DNA from: JACVSF01 sp036702855
GTDB taxonomy: Bacteria; Cyanobacteriota; Cyanobacteriia; Phormidesmidales; Phormidesmidaceae
DNA length: 6,188 bases
Assembly (NCBI GenBank): GCA_036702855.1
Contig: DATNQF010000114.1
Location: forward strand, 1-6,188
Direction: 5' to 3'
A program made the translations under genes and the position numbers. The notes below the pieces were generated by a model. That model saw nothing but the letters and a program-made list of their open reading frames with translations, made no database searches and was not told where the DNA came from. Shown one piece after another: positions 1 through 6,004 of the stretch; within the stretch, counting starts at the first letter, position 1; the number at the start of each line of letters is the position of its first letter.

Positions 1-6
1 TGTTTT

Positions 7-13
7 CGGGAAG
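7..13 (+). promoter_or_regulatory. Possible ribosome binding site of the amidase gene
   Basis: A purine-rich CGGGAAG lies 8 nt before the ATG at 22. This spacing fits a weak Shine-Dalgarno site and supports ATG 22 over the adjacent in-frame TTG at 19. The frame stays open to the window edge, so an upstream start cannot be excluded from these bases alone. Confidence 0.35.
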
Positions 14-21
14 TCGGGTTG

Positions 22-1797
22 ATGAGCAAGCATTTGGCTTGGGCATTTTCGGTGAGCCTGGTAGGAACAGTGGCAATGGTGGGTCCAGCCTGGGGCAATT
101 CTTCTCTACGGGTGGTCTATCCTCCCAACAACCACGAAACGACATCTGACCGGATCTTTTTCATCGGCTCGGGTGCCCCCGACCAACCTGTGCGCATTAA
201 CAGCCAGGTTATTGAGCAGCGCAGCCCCACTGGCAACTTTGCGCCGACCCTGCCCCTCAAACCAGGGGAAAATGTGTTCACTTTGACTCAGGGCAATGAA
301 ACGATCACGCTGAAAATTACTCGCGTATCGGGTGAACCCCAGTTACCACAGGGAACCTCTTTTGCAGAGGGTTCACTGCTACCCGCTGTGAATATTGCTC
401 GTCAGCCAGGGGAGTTGATTTGTTTAGGTGCGATCGCACCCCCCAACGCACAGGTCACCGCCTCTCTCGCAAATCAAACCTTTCCGCTCCAACCGCAAAC
501 GACCCTCACCCTCCCGCCTAACTCTGCTGTTCTCACCAATCAAAACAGTCCAGTGACTGTCAGTGGCCCTACCCGCTACGAGGGCTGCTTCACAGCTCAA
601 AAAGAGGGTGATCTGGGCACTCCCAGTTACCGCCTAACGCTAGACGGCCAAACCATTACACAGAACGCTTCTGGAACTATACAAATTCTCTCCTCTGCTC
701 AGTTTGAAGTGGCTGAAGTAACCGCTGAAGCTGGCACTGCCCGAACCGGACCCAGCACCGATTATTCCCGCATCACCCCCCTACCCAAGGGAACCCGTGC
801 GGTCGTCACAGGCCGAGAAGGCGACTGGCTACGGCTCGACTACGGCGGTTGGATTCGTGCTTCAGAAACCCGCGTTTTCCCTAGTACAGCCCCACCCCGC
901 AGCATTATTCGCAGCGTTACTTCCCGCCAAGTCGAAGACTGGACAGAGGTGCTGTTTCCGTTGCAGGTGCCCGTCCCCGTCAGCCTTGAACAGACCGCTG
1001 ACACGCTAACGCTGACGCTTCACAACACGACACCCCAGACCGACACGATCTTTTTCAATCAAGACCCAGCGGTGGCACGTCTGGACTGGCGACCCATCCT
1101 GCCAGATAAAGCTGAGTACACTTTCCACTTCCGCAGTGATCAACAGTGGGGCTACAAGCTGCGCTACGAGGGTACTACGCTGATTCTGTCGTTGAAACAT
1201 CCTCCAACAACGGGTGCAACTAGCCGCTTGCCACTCCAAGGCACTACCATTTTGCTGGATGCAGGTCACGGTGGCCCTGAGGATAGTGGGTCTGTAGGGC
1301 CAACGGGTTATCCCGAAAAGGATGTGGCCCTGACGGTTTCAGAGCTTCTCCGGGACAACCTCAGGGCGCGAGGAGCCCAGGTCATCATGACCCGCGAAGG
1401 GGACGTAGACATTGGTCCCAATGAGCGGGCTGCTCAGATTAACCGCGACGAACCCACCCTTGCCCTCAGCGTGCACTACAATGCCCTGCCCGATAATGGG
1501 GATGCTCTTAATACGGCTGGAGTGGGCACTTTCTGGTATAACGCTCAATCTCATGATTTGGCCGTGTTCTTGCACGATTACCTGGTTAACACCTTGGATC
1601 GCCCTTCCTACGGGGTCTTTTGGAATAATCTGGCGCTAACCCGCCCTCATGTAGCACCTTCCGTGTTGCTGGAGTTGGGCTTTATGATCAACCCCAACGA
1701 GTTTGAATGGATTGCCGATCCACAAGCACAGCAACAGTTGGCAGACACCTTAGCCGATGGGATTCAGCAATGGATCAATCAGAAAACTCAATCCTAA
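22..1797 (+). CDS. Secreted N-acetylmuramoyl-L-alanine amidase (Amidase_3) with SH3-like domain
   Basis: A periplasmic zinc amidase that should cleave the bond between MurNAc and L-Ala in peptidoglycan. From ATG 22 the protein is 591 aa. Residues 1-25 look like a Sec signal peptide (K3, hydrophobic core, likely cleavage after AWG25). Then come a beta-rich region (about 28-101), an unassigned module (about 107-225) holding the only two cysteines (C134, C189), a bacterial SH3-like domain (about 228-287, ending GGWIRASE), a second beta-rich region resembling AMIN-type wall-targeting domains (about 295-395), and the catalytic domain (about 406-587). The catalytic domain has expected Amidase_3 residues: H416 in DAGHGG, E432 in YPEKD, H485 in SVHYNA and E551 in LLELGF. 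The 3' end overlaps rnc by 28 nt. ATG 22 is chosen because the signal peptide begins there; TTG 19 would add one residue. From memory, the closest known type is Synechocystis slr1744. The amidase call is firm; the names of the accessory domains are less so. Confidence 0.93.
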   Translation: MSKHLAWAFSVSLVGTVAMVGPAWGNSSLRVVYPPNNHETTSDRIFFIGSGAPDQPVRINSQVIEQRSPTGNFAPTLPLKPGENVFTLTQGNETITLKITRVSGEPQLPQGTSFAEGSLLPAVNIARQPGELICLGAIAPPNAQVTASLANQTFPLQPQTTLTLPPNSAVLTNQNSPVTVSGPTRYEGCFTAQKEGDLGTPSYRLTLDGQTITQNASGTIQILSSAQFEVAEVTAEAGTARTGPSTDYSRITPLPKGTRAVVTGREGDWLRLDYGGWIRASETRVFPSTAPPRSIIRSVTSRQVEDWTEVLFPLQVPVPVSLEQTADTLTLTLHNTTPQTDTIFFNQDPAVARLDWRPILPDKAEYTFHFRSDQQWGYKLRYEGTTLILSLKHPPTTGATSRLPLQGTTILLDAGHGGPEDSGSVGPTGYPEKDVALTVSELLRDNLRARGAQVIMTREGDVDIGPNERAAQINRDEPTLALSVHYNALPDNGDALNTAGVGTFWYNAQSHDLAVFLHDYLVNTLDRPSYGVFWNNLALTRPHVAPSVLLELGFMINPNEFEWIADPQAQQQLADTLADGIQQWINQKTQS

Positions 1798-2507
1798 GTT
1801 CAGCCAATCCGGTATTTGCTCTGCCAAAGTTTTGCGATCGCAGTCTCCTGCAACGGGCCATGACCCACAAGTCGTATGCCAATGAGCAGGGACTGGTGGG
1901 CGACAATGAGCGCATGGAGTTCCTGGGCGATGCGATCCTCACGTTTATTTGTGGAGAGCTATTGTATCGGCTGTTCCCTGACAAGCCTGAAGGCGAGCTG
2001 ACTCAGCTGCGGGCCTCACTGGTCGATCGCACTCAGCTAGCAGTATTTGCGATCTCACTTCAACTGAACCAAAAGCTCCGCCTGGGCAAAGGGGTTGAAA
2101 ACAGCGGCGGACGAACGAACCCCCGTTTGCTCAGCAGTGCTTTTGAAGCGCTAGTAGGGGCTTACTTTATTGATCAAGGTTCAGAAGTCGAGGTTGTGAA
2201 GAAGTACGTAGAACCTCTTTTTCGGTGGGCGCTAGAGCAGCGAGGAGCAACCAGCGACACCATTAATTACAAAAGTCGTTTTCAGGAATGGGCTTTGGCT
2301 CAAGTTGGGAAAGTCCCTGAATACGTCATTGTTGAAGAGTCAGGCCCCGATCACGCTAAGAAGTTTGTCTCTGAAGTGCGCGTGCAGGGTGAATTCTACG
2401 GACGAGGAAAGGGGCATAAGAAACAGGAAGCTGAGAAGCAAGCAGCCCGCTCAGCCCTAGAAGCACTTGGCATTTTAGGCCCAGGACAAGCTTCCAAGTC
2501 ATTTTGA
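1770..2507 (+). CDS. rnc: Ribonuclease III
   Basis: A double-stranded-RNA endonuclease for rRNA and mRNA processing in the cytoplasm, 245 aa, a usual bacterial length. The RNase III domain (about 15-155) carries the signature NERMEFLGDA at 46-55 with E47, E50 and D54, matching E. coli E38, E41 and D45. E126 in FEALVGA matches E. coli E117. A C-terminal dsRNA-binding domain (about 166-234) shows NYKSRFQEW, GPDHAKKF and GKGHKKQEAEKQAA. ATG 1770 is chosen because the frame upstream only reads nonsense in the amidase tail, while the next ATG (1860) would remove the first helix. The start lies inside the amidase gene, which suggests translational coupling. One oddity: S123 sits where E. coli has metal-ligand D114. 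It could be one of the two full-length RNase III paralogues that some cyanobacteria carry. Confidence 0.95.
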   Translation: MDQSENSILSSANPVFALPKFCDRSLLQRAMTHKSYANEQGLVGDNERMEFLGDAILTFICGELLYRLFPDKPEGELTQLRASLVDRTQLAVFAISLQLNQKLRLGKGVENSGGRTNPRLLSSAFEALVGAYFIDQGSEVEVVKKYVEPLFRWALEQRGATSDTINYKSRFQEWALAQVGKVPEYVIVEESGPDHAKKFVSEVRVQGEFYGRGKGHKKQEAEKQAARSALEALGILGPGQASKSF

Positions 2508-2515
2508 GAATTGCC

Positions 2516-2578
2516 AGACATTGACACTGATCAGCAAATGTCTTGAACTACTCACATTTACGGGGCCAGCGCTCCGTA
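2516..2578 (+). other. Two-hairpin element downstream of rnc
   Basis: Two inverted repeats stand side by side. The first pairs AGACATT (2516-2522) with AATGTCT (2537-2543) across a 14-nt loop containing the palindrome CTGATCAG. The second pairs TACGGGGC (2559-2566) with GCTCCGTA (2571-2578) across a 4-nt loop, eight pairs including one G-U. Between them is an unpaired stretch (2544-2558) reading TGAACTACTCACATT. It may be the structured 3' end of the rnc message, a poor terminator, or a small RNA. The second hairpin is followed by CTTTGACAG, too weak a T tract for a confident terminator. Confidence 0.4.
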
Positions 2579-2645
2579 CTTTGACAGACAAAACAAAATC
2601 TGTGGGCACGTTAAGCACAACCACCAAGGTCCAATTCATTTTTTA

Positions 2646-2671
2646 CTGAGGAACCTCCGCAAAATCCTCAG
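2646..2671. repeat. Inverted repeat in the kinase upstream region
   Basis: CTGAGGA (2646-2652) pairs perfectly with TCCTCAG (2665-2671) across a 12-nt loop that contains CCTCC. A T run precedes the stem on the + strand and none follows it, so it is not an intrinsic terminator in either direction. It may be a leader hairpin of the kinase transcript or a chance match; seven pairs with a 12-nt loop is modest evidence. Confidence 0.25.
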
Positions 2672-2777
2672 GGTTTGGCTGGCTGGTTCAGGGAGAAATC
2701 CGTAGGAGAGCGCTAGTCTTCCCCTAAACAAGTCTTAGATGATTTCACAGTAGAAGTTCTTTTCGTCACCAATAGCC

Positions 2778-2782
2778 AGGAA
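2778..2782 (+). promoter_or_regulatory. Ribosome binding site of the kinase gene
   Basis: AGGAA lies 11 nt before the ATG at 2794. The receiver domain begins at once after this ATG (first beta strand at residues 6-11), which independently supports the start. Confidence 0.45.
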
Positions 2783-2793
2783 CCGCAGTCTGT

Positions 2794-4020
2794 ATGGGTG
2801 CCAAAACAATTCGAGTGCTGCTAGTGGAAGATGCCGAGGAAGATTATCTTTTCACACGCCAACTTCTGACGAAGCGCCCAAATTCAAACTATCAAGTTGA
2901 TTGGGCCAATACGTACGATGCCGCTGTTGCTGCTATGGCCCATCCTCAGCACGACGTTTACTTGCTAGACGACCACTTGAGTCAGCAGACTGGGTTCGAG
3001 ACGGTGCGGGTTATTAATAGTAGAGTGCCCACTATTCTGCTTATGGAAACGTGCGATCGCACCCCTAACCCAATCCCGGCAAGGCTTGGTATTTCGGGCT
3101 TTTTACCCAAGGCTAATCTCACTACAGAGACCCTAGCGCATACAATTCACACTGCAATTCGGCAGAAGCAAGTCGAGTGTTTGTTTCGGGAGCATGCAGA
3201 CATTCTTGAACCCCTCATTGAACAGCGCACCATTCAACTCCAGCAGCACAATGCAGAATTAATGGCATTACTGAACGAGTTGCGTGAAGCCTTGGCTCAA
3301 GAACAAAACCTCAATGCAACGAAGTCTCAGTTGATCACCACACTGGCTCACGAGTTCCGCACGCCGCTCTCCGTGATTAATGGGACAGCAGCACTGATGA
3401 GCATGCAACAGTCAAGTGCATTTGCGCCTTCGAGTGAAGTCCAACGCATTACTCAAAATGTAAAGCGAATCACAGGCATGATCGACAACGCCTTGGCGCT
3501 AGTGCGGATTGACTCAGGCTTTACCTACTTTGACCCAGCGCCAACCCATCTGGATAGCCTTTGTGCCGAATTGATTGATACTTGGATGCCCATCGGTAGC
3601 CCCCATCATCTGCGCTTTGTGACGCGGGGAGAGGCGACTGAGATTGAAGTCGATGACTTTCTACTCAAAATTCTTCTCAAAAATCTAATTGAAAATGCCG
3701 TTCAATACTCTCCCGAAGGCGGCGCTATCGCTCTAGGTTTGTTTTATGACTCTGATAGGGCTGTGCTGTGTCTGCGAGATGAGGGCATTGGCATTCCAAA
3801 GGCAGAGATTGAACGGGTGTGCGATCGCTTCTACCGGGCTACCAATGCCAGCGAAATTCCGGGTATCTCTGGTGCTGGGCTCGGTCTAGCGGTTGCCAAG
3901 ACCATTGTTGCAATGCACCACGGCACCTTAACAATAGACAGTGTTGTGCAAAAGGGAACAACAGTAACTATCCATTTGCCCTTGAAACAGGAGGAGAGAG
4001 GAAAAAACAGAGAGGCCTGA
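2794..4020 (+). CDS. Soluble receiver-histidine kinase (REC-HisKA-HATPase)
   Basis: A cytoplasmic two-component kinase of 408 aa with the receiver domain first and no membrane segment. The receiver (about 5-122) has the acidic pair E12/D13, a likely phospho-acceptor D59 (LLDD) and K106 (LPK). A charged, heptad-like helix (about 126-178) leads into HisKA, with the phosphorylated histidine H186 in AHEFRTPL. The ATPase domain (about 250-397) shows an N box (NLIENA, N297 and N301), a G1 box (DEGIGI, D329), an F box (F346) and a G2 box (GAGLGLA, 360-366), so the kinase half looks intact. A charged tail (398-408) follows. Receiver oddities: M84 replaces the usual Thr/Ser, and alanine replaces the proline that commonly follows the lysine. 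There is no neighbouring response regulator, so the target is unknown. It probably receives a phosphoryl or protein signal at its N terminus from another kinase; that is inference. Confidence 0.92.
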   Translation: MGAKTIRVLLVEDAEEDYLFTRQLLTKRPNSNYQVDWANTYDAAVAAMAHPQHDVYLLDDHLSQQTGFETVRVINSRVPTILLMETCDRTPNPIPARLGISGFLPKANLTTETLAHTIHTAIRQKQVECLFREHADILEPLIEQRTIQLQQHNAELMALLNELREALAQEQNLNATKSQLITTLAHEFRTPLSVINGTAALMSMQQSSAFAPSSEVQRITQNVKRITGMIDNALALVRIDSGFTYFDPAPTHLDSLCAELIDTWMPIGSPHHLRFVTRGEATEIEVDDFLLKILLKNLIENAVQYSPEGGAIALGLFYDSDRAVLCLRDEGIGIPKAEIERVCDRFYRATNASEIPGISGAGLGLAVAKTIVAMHHGTLTIDSVVQKGTTVTIHLPLKQEERGKNREA

Positions 4021-4033
4021 TTTTCAGAGAGCC
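4002..4033 (-). terminator. Weak candidate terminator of the ndbB-HAD unit
   Basis: Read on the minus strand, GGC (4033-4031), a 3-nt bulge, then CTGA-AAA-TCAG (4027-4017) and GCC (4016-4014) form an imperfect stem. It is followed after 6 nt by six T residues (complement of A4002-4007). It begins 24 nt past the HAD stop codon, a good place for a terminator, but the stem is short and bulged and the T run is offset. It overlaps the 3' end of the convergent kinase gene. Confidence 0.22.
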
Positions 4034-4057
4034 ATGCCCCTTCTGACCTTCTCCCTA

Positions 4058-4705
4058 TCAACTTTTCCGCTTTAGCCAAATTCCTTTGATTCCGGCTGCT
4101 TGGGCACCTTCAAAATCTTCCCGGTAGCTATCGCCGACGTGCCAGGCGTCTTTGGCGGCGCATTGGTGCTTTTGCAGAGCAGTGGCGAAAATCAGCGGAT
4201 CGGGTTTGGCAGCACCGACCTCGGTAGAGATAGTTACTGATTGAAAAAAGTCTGCCAGACCCAGCACTTCTAGAACTGTGTAGAGGCGGGAGTCAAAGTT
4301 TGACAGCACCCCCAGTTGGATGCCCTTAGAGCGCCACCGCTCTAGGGAATTTAGCGTATCCGCGTAGACAAACCAGGGATCAGCCGTGGCGAAGTGGGCA
4401 TAGAGCTTGGCGAAGAAATCCTCAAAGTTACTAAACTGCGGCAACGCACCCACTTCGTCGAAGGTTTGCCGTGCGATCGCTTCCCACCACAGGTATTCCT
4501 GGTGAGGAACATCGGTAGGCTCACAGTCAGGAAATGCCATCGGGGTTGCAGCTTTGAAAGCCCCCAAAAAGGCTGCGTTTACCGCAGTGGCATCACAGTC
4601 TACCCCAAAATTTTGAGCAAAGTTGGCATACACTTCCCCCACAGTGCCACGCACATCAAACAGCGTGCCGACTGCATCGAGAAAAATGACCTGAGGCTGA
4701 GTCAT
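4058..4705 (-). CDS. HAD-superfamily protein, subfamily IA, lacking the second motif I Asp
   Basis: A 215-aa cytoplasmic protein with the Rossmannoid HAD fold and an alpha-helical cap (about 17-112), as in subfamily IA. Motif I is FLDAVGTLF: the nucleophile D10 is present but the residue two positions on, normally the Asp acid/base, is V12. Motif II is S135 (LSNFD), motif III K167 (GAAKPDP), and motif IV GDSYREDFEGA (191-201) with D192 and D197. The DAVGTL form is, from what I recall, characteristic of the DREG-2/HDHD3-like branch, so this is probably a lineage feature rather than a mutation. The substrate is unknown, and phosphatase activity may be weak or absent. The start at 4705 has an AGG 10 nt upstream (4716-4718). 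The gene begins 18 nt after ndbB ends, so the two are probably co-transcribed. The family is sure; the function is not. Confidence 0.88.
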   Translation of the reverse strand: MTQPQVIFLDAVGTLFDVRGTVGEVYANFAQNFGVDCDATAVNAAFLGAFKAATPMAFPDCEPTDVPHQEYLWWEAIARQTFDEVGALPQFSNFEDFFAKLYAHFATADPWFVYADTLNSLERWRSKGIQLGVLSNFDSRLYTVLEVLGLADFFQSVTISTEVGAAKPDPLIFATALQKHQCAAKDAWHVGDSYREDFEGAQAAGIKGIWLKRKS

Positions 4706-4723
4706 AAGCCCTGAACCTATTGC

Positions 4724-5917
4724 CTATACCGAGAGAATATCGCGCAGTGGTTTGCTAATCCAGTTCAACCCTACACGAATTTGGTGATCGAGGGTTGGCA
4801 TCCGATAAAGGTAAGCCAGACGACGGGCGACATGAGCCCATTCGCCCTCTAGCTCAATGCCTAACCCCGTTAGGGTGGCCTTATCGGTACCCAAGGTCAT
4901 CATTTCGCCCAGATGTTGATACCGGAAGGGCAGCAACGGTCGCTCCGTCAGAGAGGCCCAAATATTCCAACCCACATAATCAGCCTGCTGCATGGCAGCT
5001 TGAGCCGAAGCAGGCACCTGCTGCCCTTCCACATCTCGCGCTTCCGCAAGATCGCCCAGAGCGTAAACTTCAGAACGTCCCACTGTTTGTAAGGTAGGTT
5101 CGACAAGAATGCGGTTGCGATCGCTCCGGGGCAACGGTAGTGCCTCCACTGCTGGGTTCACCTTAACCCCAACCGTCCACAACACTAGATCGACAGGAAT
5201 AATGTCGGCTTGGTCGCGAAACTTGAGAGTTAAGGTATCTGCCGTTACGGCCTCAACGGTGGTTTCGAGATCCAACCAAACGCCCAGATCAGACAGTGCT
5301 TGCTGGGCCACTTGGCGGTTGTGCTCTGGCGAAGTCCGCAAAATTTCCGTAGACTGCTCTACTAGCCGCAGCCGTCCCCGCTCTCCCAACCGTTCTGCCA
5401 ACTTGCAGGCCAGTTCTACCCCGCTGTAGCCACCGCCGATTACAGCCACCCGAATTTTCTCGGCATCGCTGGCTTCTAAAATTCGGAGCCGTTCGCGTAG
5501 GCGGTTGGCATCACCCAAGGTGCGAAAGCCCAAGGCATGTTCAGCCACACCCGGTACCCAATCCATCGGGGTTTCTCCCCCTAAGGCCAGCACCAGCGCA
5601 TCATAAGGCTGAAGCATTCCATCGCCCAGCGTGACCTGGCGTCCCTCTAGATCAATCGACTTCACGCTAGCTTGGTGAAACCGAATGCCCGTGTTGGCCA
5701 GCAGTTCTTCGTAAGAAGGTGCAACTTCCCAGGTTTGCAGCTCCCCCGTCACCAGTTCGTAAAGCAGCGGCGAGAAGAGAAAGCGGTCTTGATGATCGAC
5801 CAGCACAATCTCAGGTAGCTCGGTCTTAGACCAGGGCAGTTTGCTCAACCGCAAAGCGGTGTAGAGACCACCAAAGCCACCACCCAGAATACAAATGCGC
5901 TTACGGGGCTCAGTCAT
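4724..5917 (-). CDS. ndbB: NdbB/NDC1-type type II NAD(P)H:quinone dehydrogenase
   Basis: A 397-aa, single-subunit FAD flavoprotein that passes electrons from NAD(P)H to a quinone at the membrane surface without pumping protons. The first dinucleotide fold has GGGFGG (12-17) with acidic D41 after the second strand (FAD). The second has GGGYSG (161-166) with E187 at the matching place, which favours NADH. The second FAD motif is VYALGD (284-289). The C-terminal part (about 330-397) probably attaches to the membrane. The N-terminal ICILGGGFGGLYTALRL, the RFLF-PLLYELVTGE segment and the GLNW near the C terminus match my memory of Synechocystis NdbB (slr1743). NdbB and plant NDC1 are reported to reduce demethylphylloquinone in vitamin K1 synthesis. 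It is the likely first gene of a unit with the HAD gene. ATG 5917 has no Shine-Dalgarno site but is immediately before the FAD strand. The family is firm; the NdbB subtype is likely. Confidence 0.93.
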   Translation of the reverse strand: MTEPRKRICILGGGFGGLYTALRLSKLPWSKTELPEIVLVDHQDRFLFSPLLYELVTGELQTWEVAPSYEELLANTGIRFHQASVKSIDLEGRQVTLGDGMLQPYDALVLALGGETPMDWVPGVAEHALGFRTLGDANRLRERLRILEASDAEKIRVAVIGGGYSGVELACKLAERLGERGRLRLVEQSTEILRTSPEHNRQVAQQALSDLGVWLDLETTVEAVTADTLTLKFRDQADIIPVDLVLWTVGVKVNPAVEALPLPRSDRNRILVEPTLQTVGRSEVYALGDLAEARDVEGQQVPASAQAAMQQADYVGWNIWASLTERPLLPFRYQHLGEMMTLGTDKATLTGLGIELEGEWAHVARRLAYLYRMPTLDHQIRVGLNWISKPLRDILSV

Positions 5918-5987
5918 GGGAAAGGGGGTGAAGGGATACCAGCGTACTGTCTATAGGATAAGCAAAAGTTCAGGCATGAGGGGCGAC

Positions 5988-6000
5988 CAAACGCCGTTTG
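5988..6000. repeat. Perfect 13-nt inverted repeat upstream of ndbB
   Basis: CAAACG and CGTTTG flank a single central base. It lies 5 nt after the stop codon of the minus-strand gene to its right and 70 nt before the ndbB start. It could be a regulator half-site pair or a small stem; no T run follows on the minus strand. A TATAGA (minus strand, about 5950-5955) further towards ndbB could be a -10 box, but no -35 is seen at normal spacing. Confidence 0.25.
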
Positions 6001-6004
6001 CTCC

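Larger units (their letters stand above)
2508..2793. other. Intergenic region with several stem-loops, no convincing gene
   Basis: This 286-nt spacer separates rnc from the kinase gene. I find no + strand ORF of useful length: the ATGs at 2538 and 2739 stop within a few codons. It contains two stem-loops at 2516-2543 and 2559-2578, a third at 2646-2671, and a short weak stem pairing 2584-2588 with 2599-2603. No stem is followed by a proper T run on the + strand, so no standard intrinsic terminator is visible. Two TTGACA hexamers (2521 and 2581) lack a -10 partner at normal spacing. The kinase promoter probably lies in the right half but I cannot place it. Confidence 0.6.

Noticed and set aside
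1003..1020. Short tandem pattern of ACGCT units in the amidase gene.
   Set aside because: Three near-copies encode alternating Leu-Thr in a beta strand; this is ordinary protein repetition, not a DNA repeat element.
1707..1769. Longer rnc start at ATG 1707 adding 21 residues.
   Set aside because: The extra residues are the amidase tail read out of frame, with no resemblance to RNase III; ATG 1770 fits the family length.
2581..2616. TTGACA at 2581 (and at 2521) as -35 boxes of a promoter.
   Set aside because: No acceptable -10 hexamer lies 16-19 nt downstream of either.
2499..2639. A 46-codon minus-strand ORF (begins MNWTLVVV) between rnc and the kinase gene, with GGAGG 14 nt before its ATG.
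   Set aside because: The Shine-Dalgarno spacing is too long, the ORF is antisense to the rnc end and to two hairpins, and an ORF this short is expected by chance. Conservation of the reading frame would be needed.
3989..4015. Purine-rich run with a strong AGGAGG at the kinase 3' end, like a ribosome binding site.
   Set aside because: No + strand gene follows; the next gene is convergent. The run simply encodes the charged C-terminal tail of the kinase.
4795..5429. Open + strand frames opposite ndbB.
   Set aside because: They are antisense shadows of a well-supported gene, rich in Arg, Ser and Pro and without any recognisable motif.
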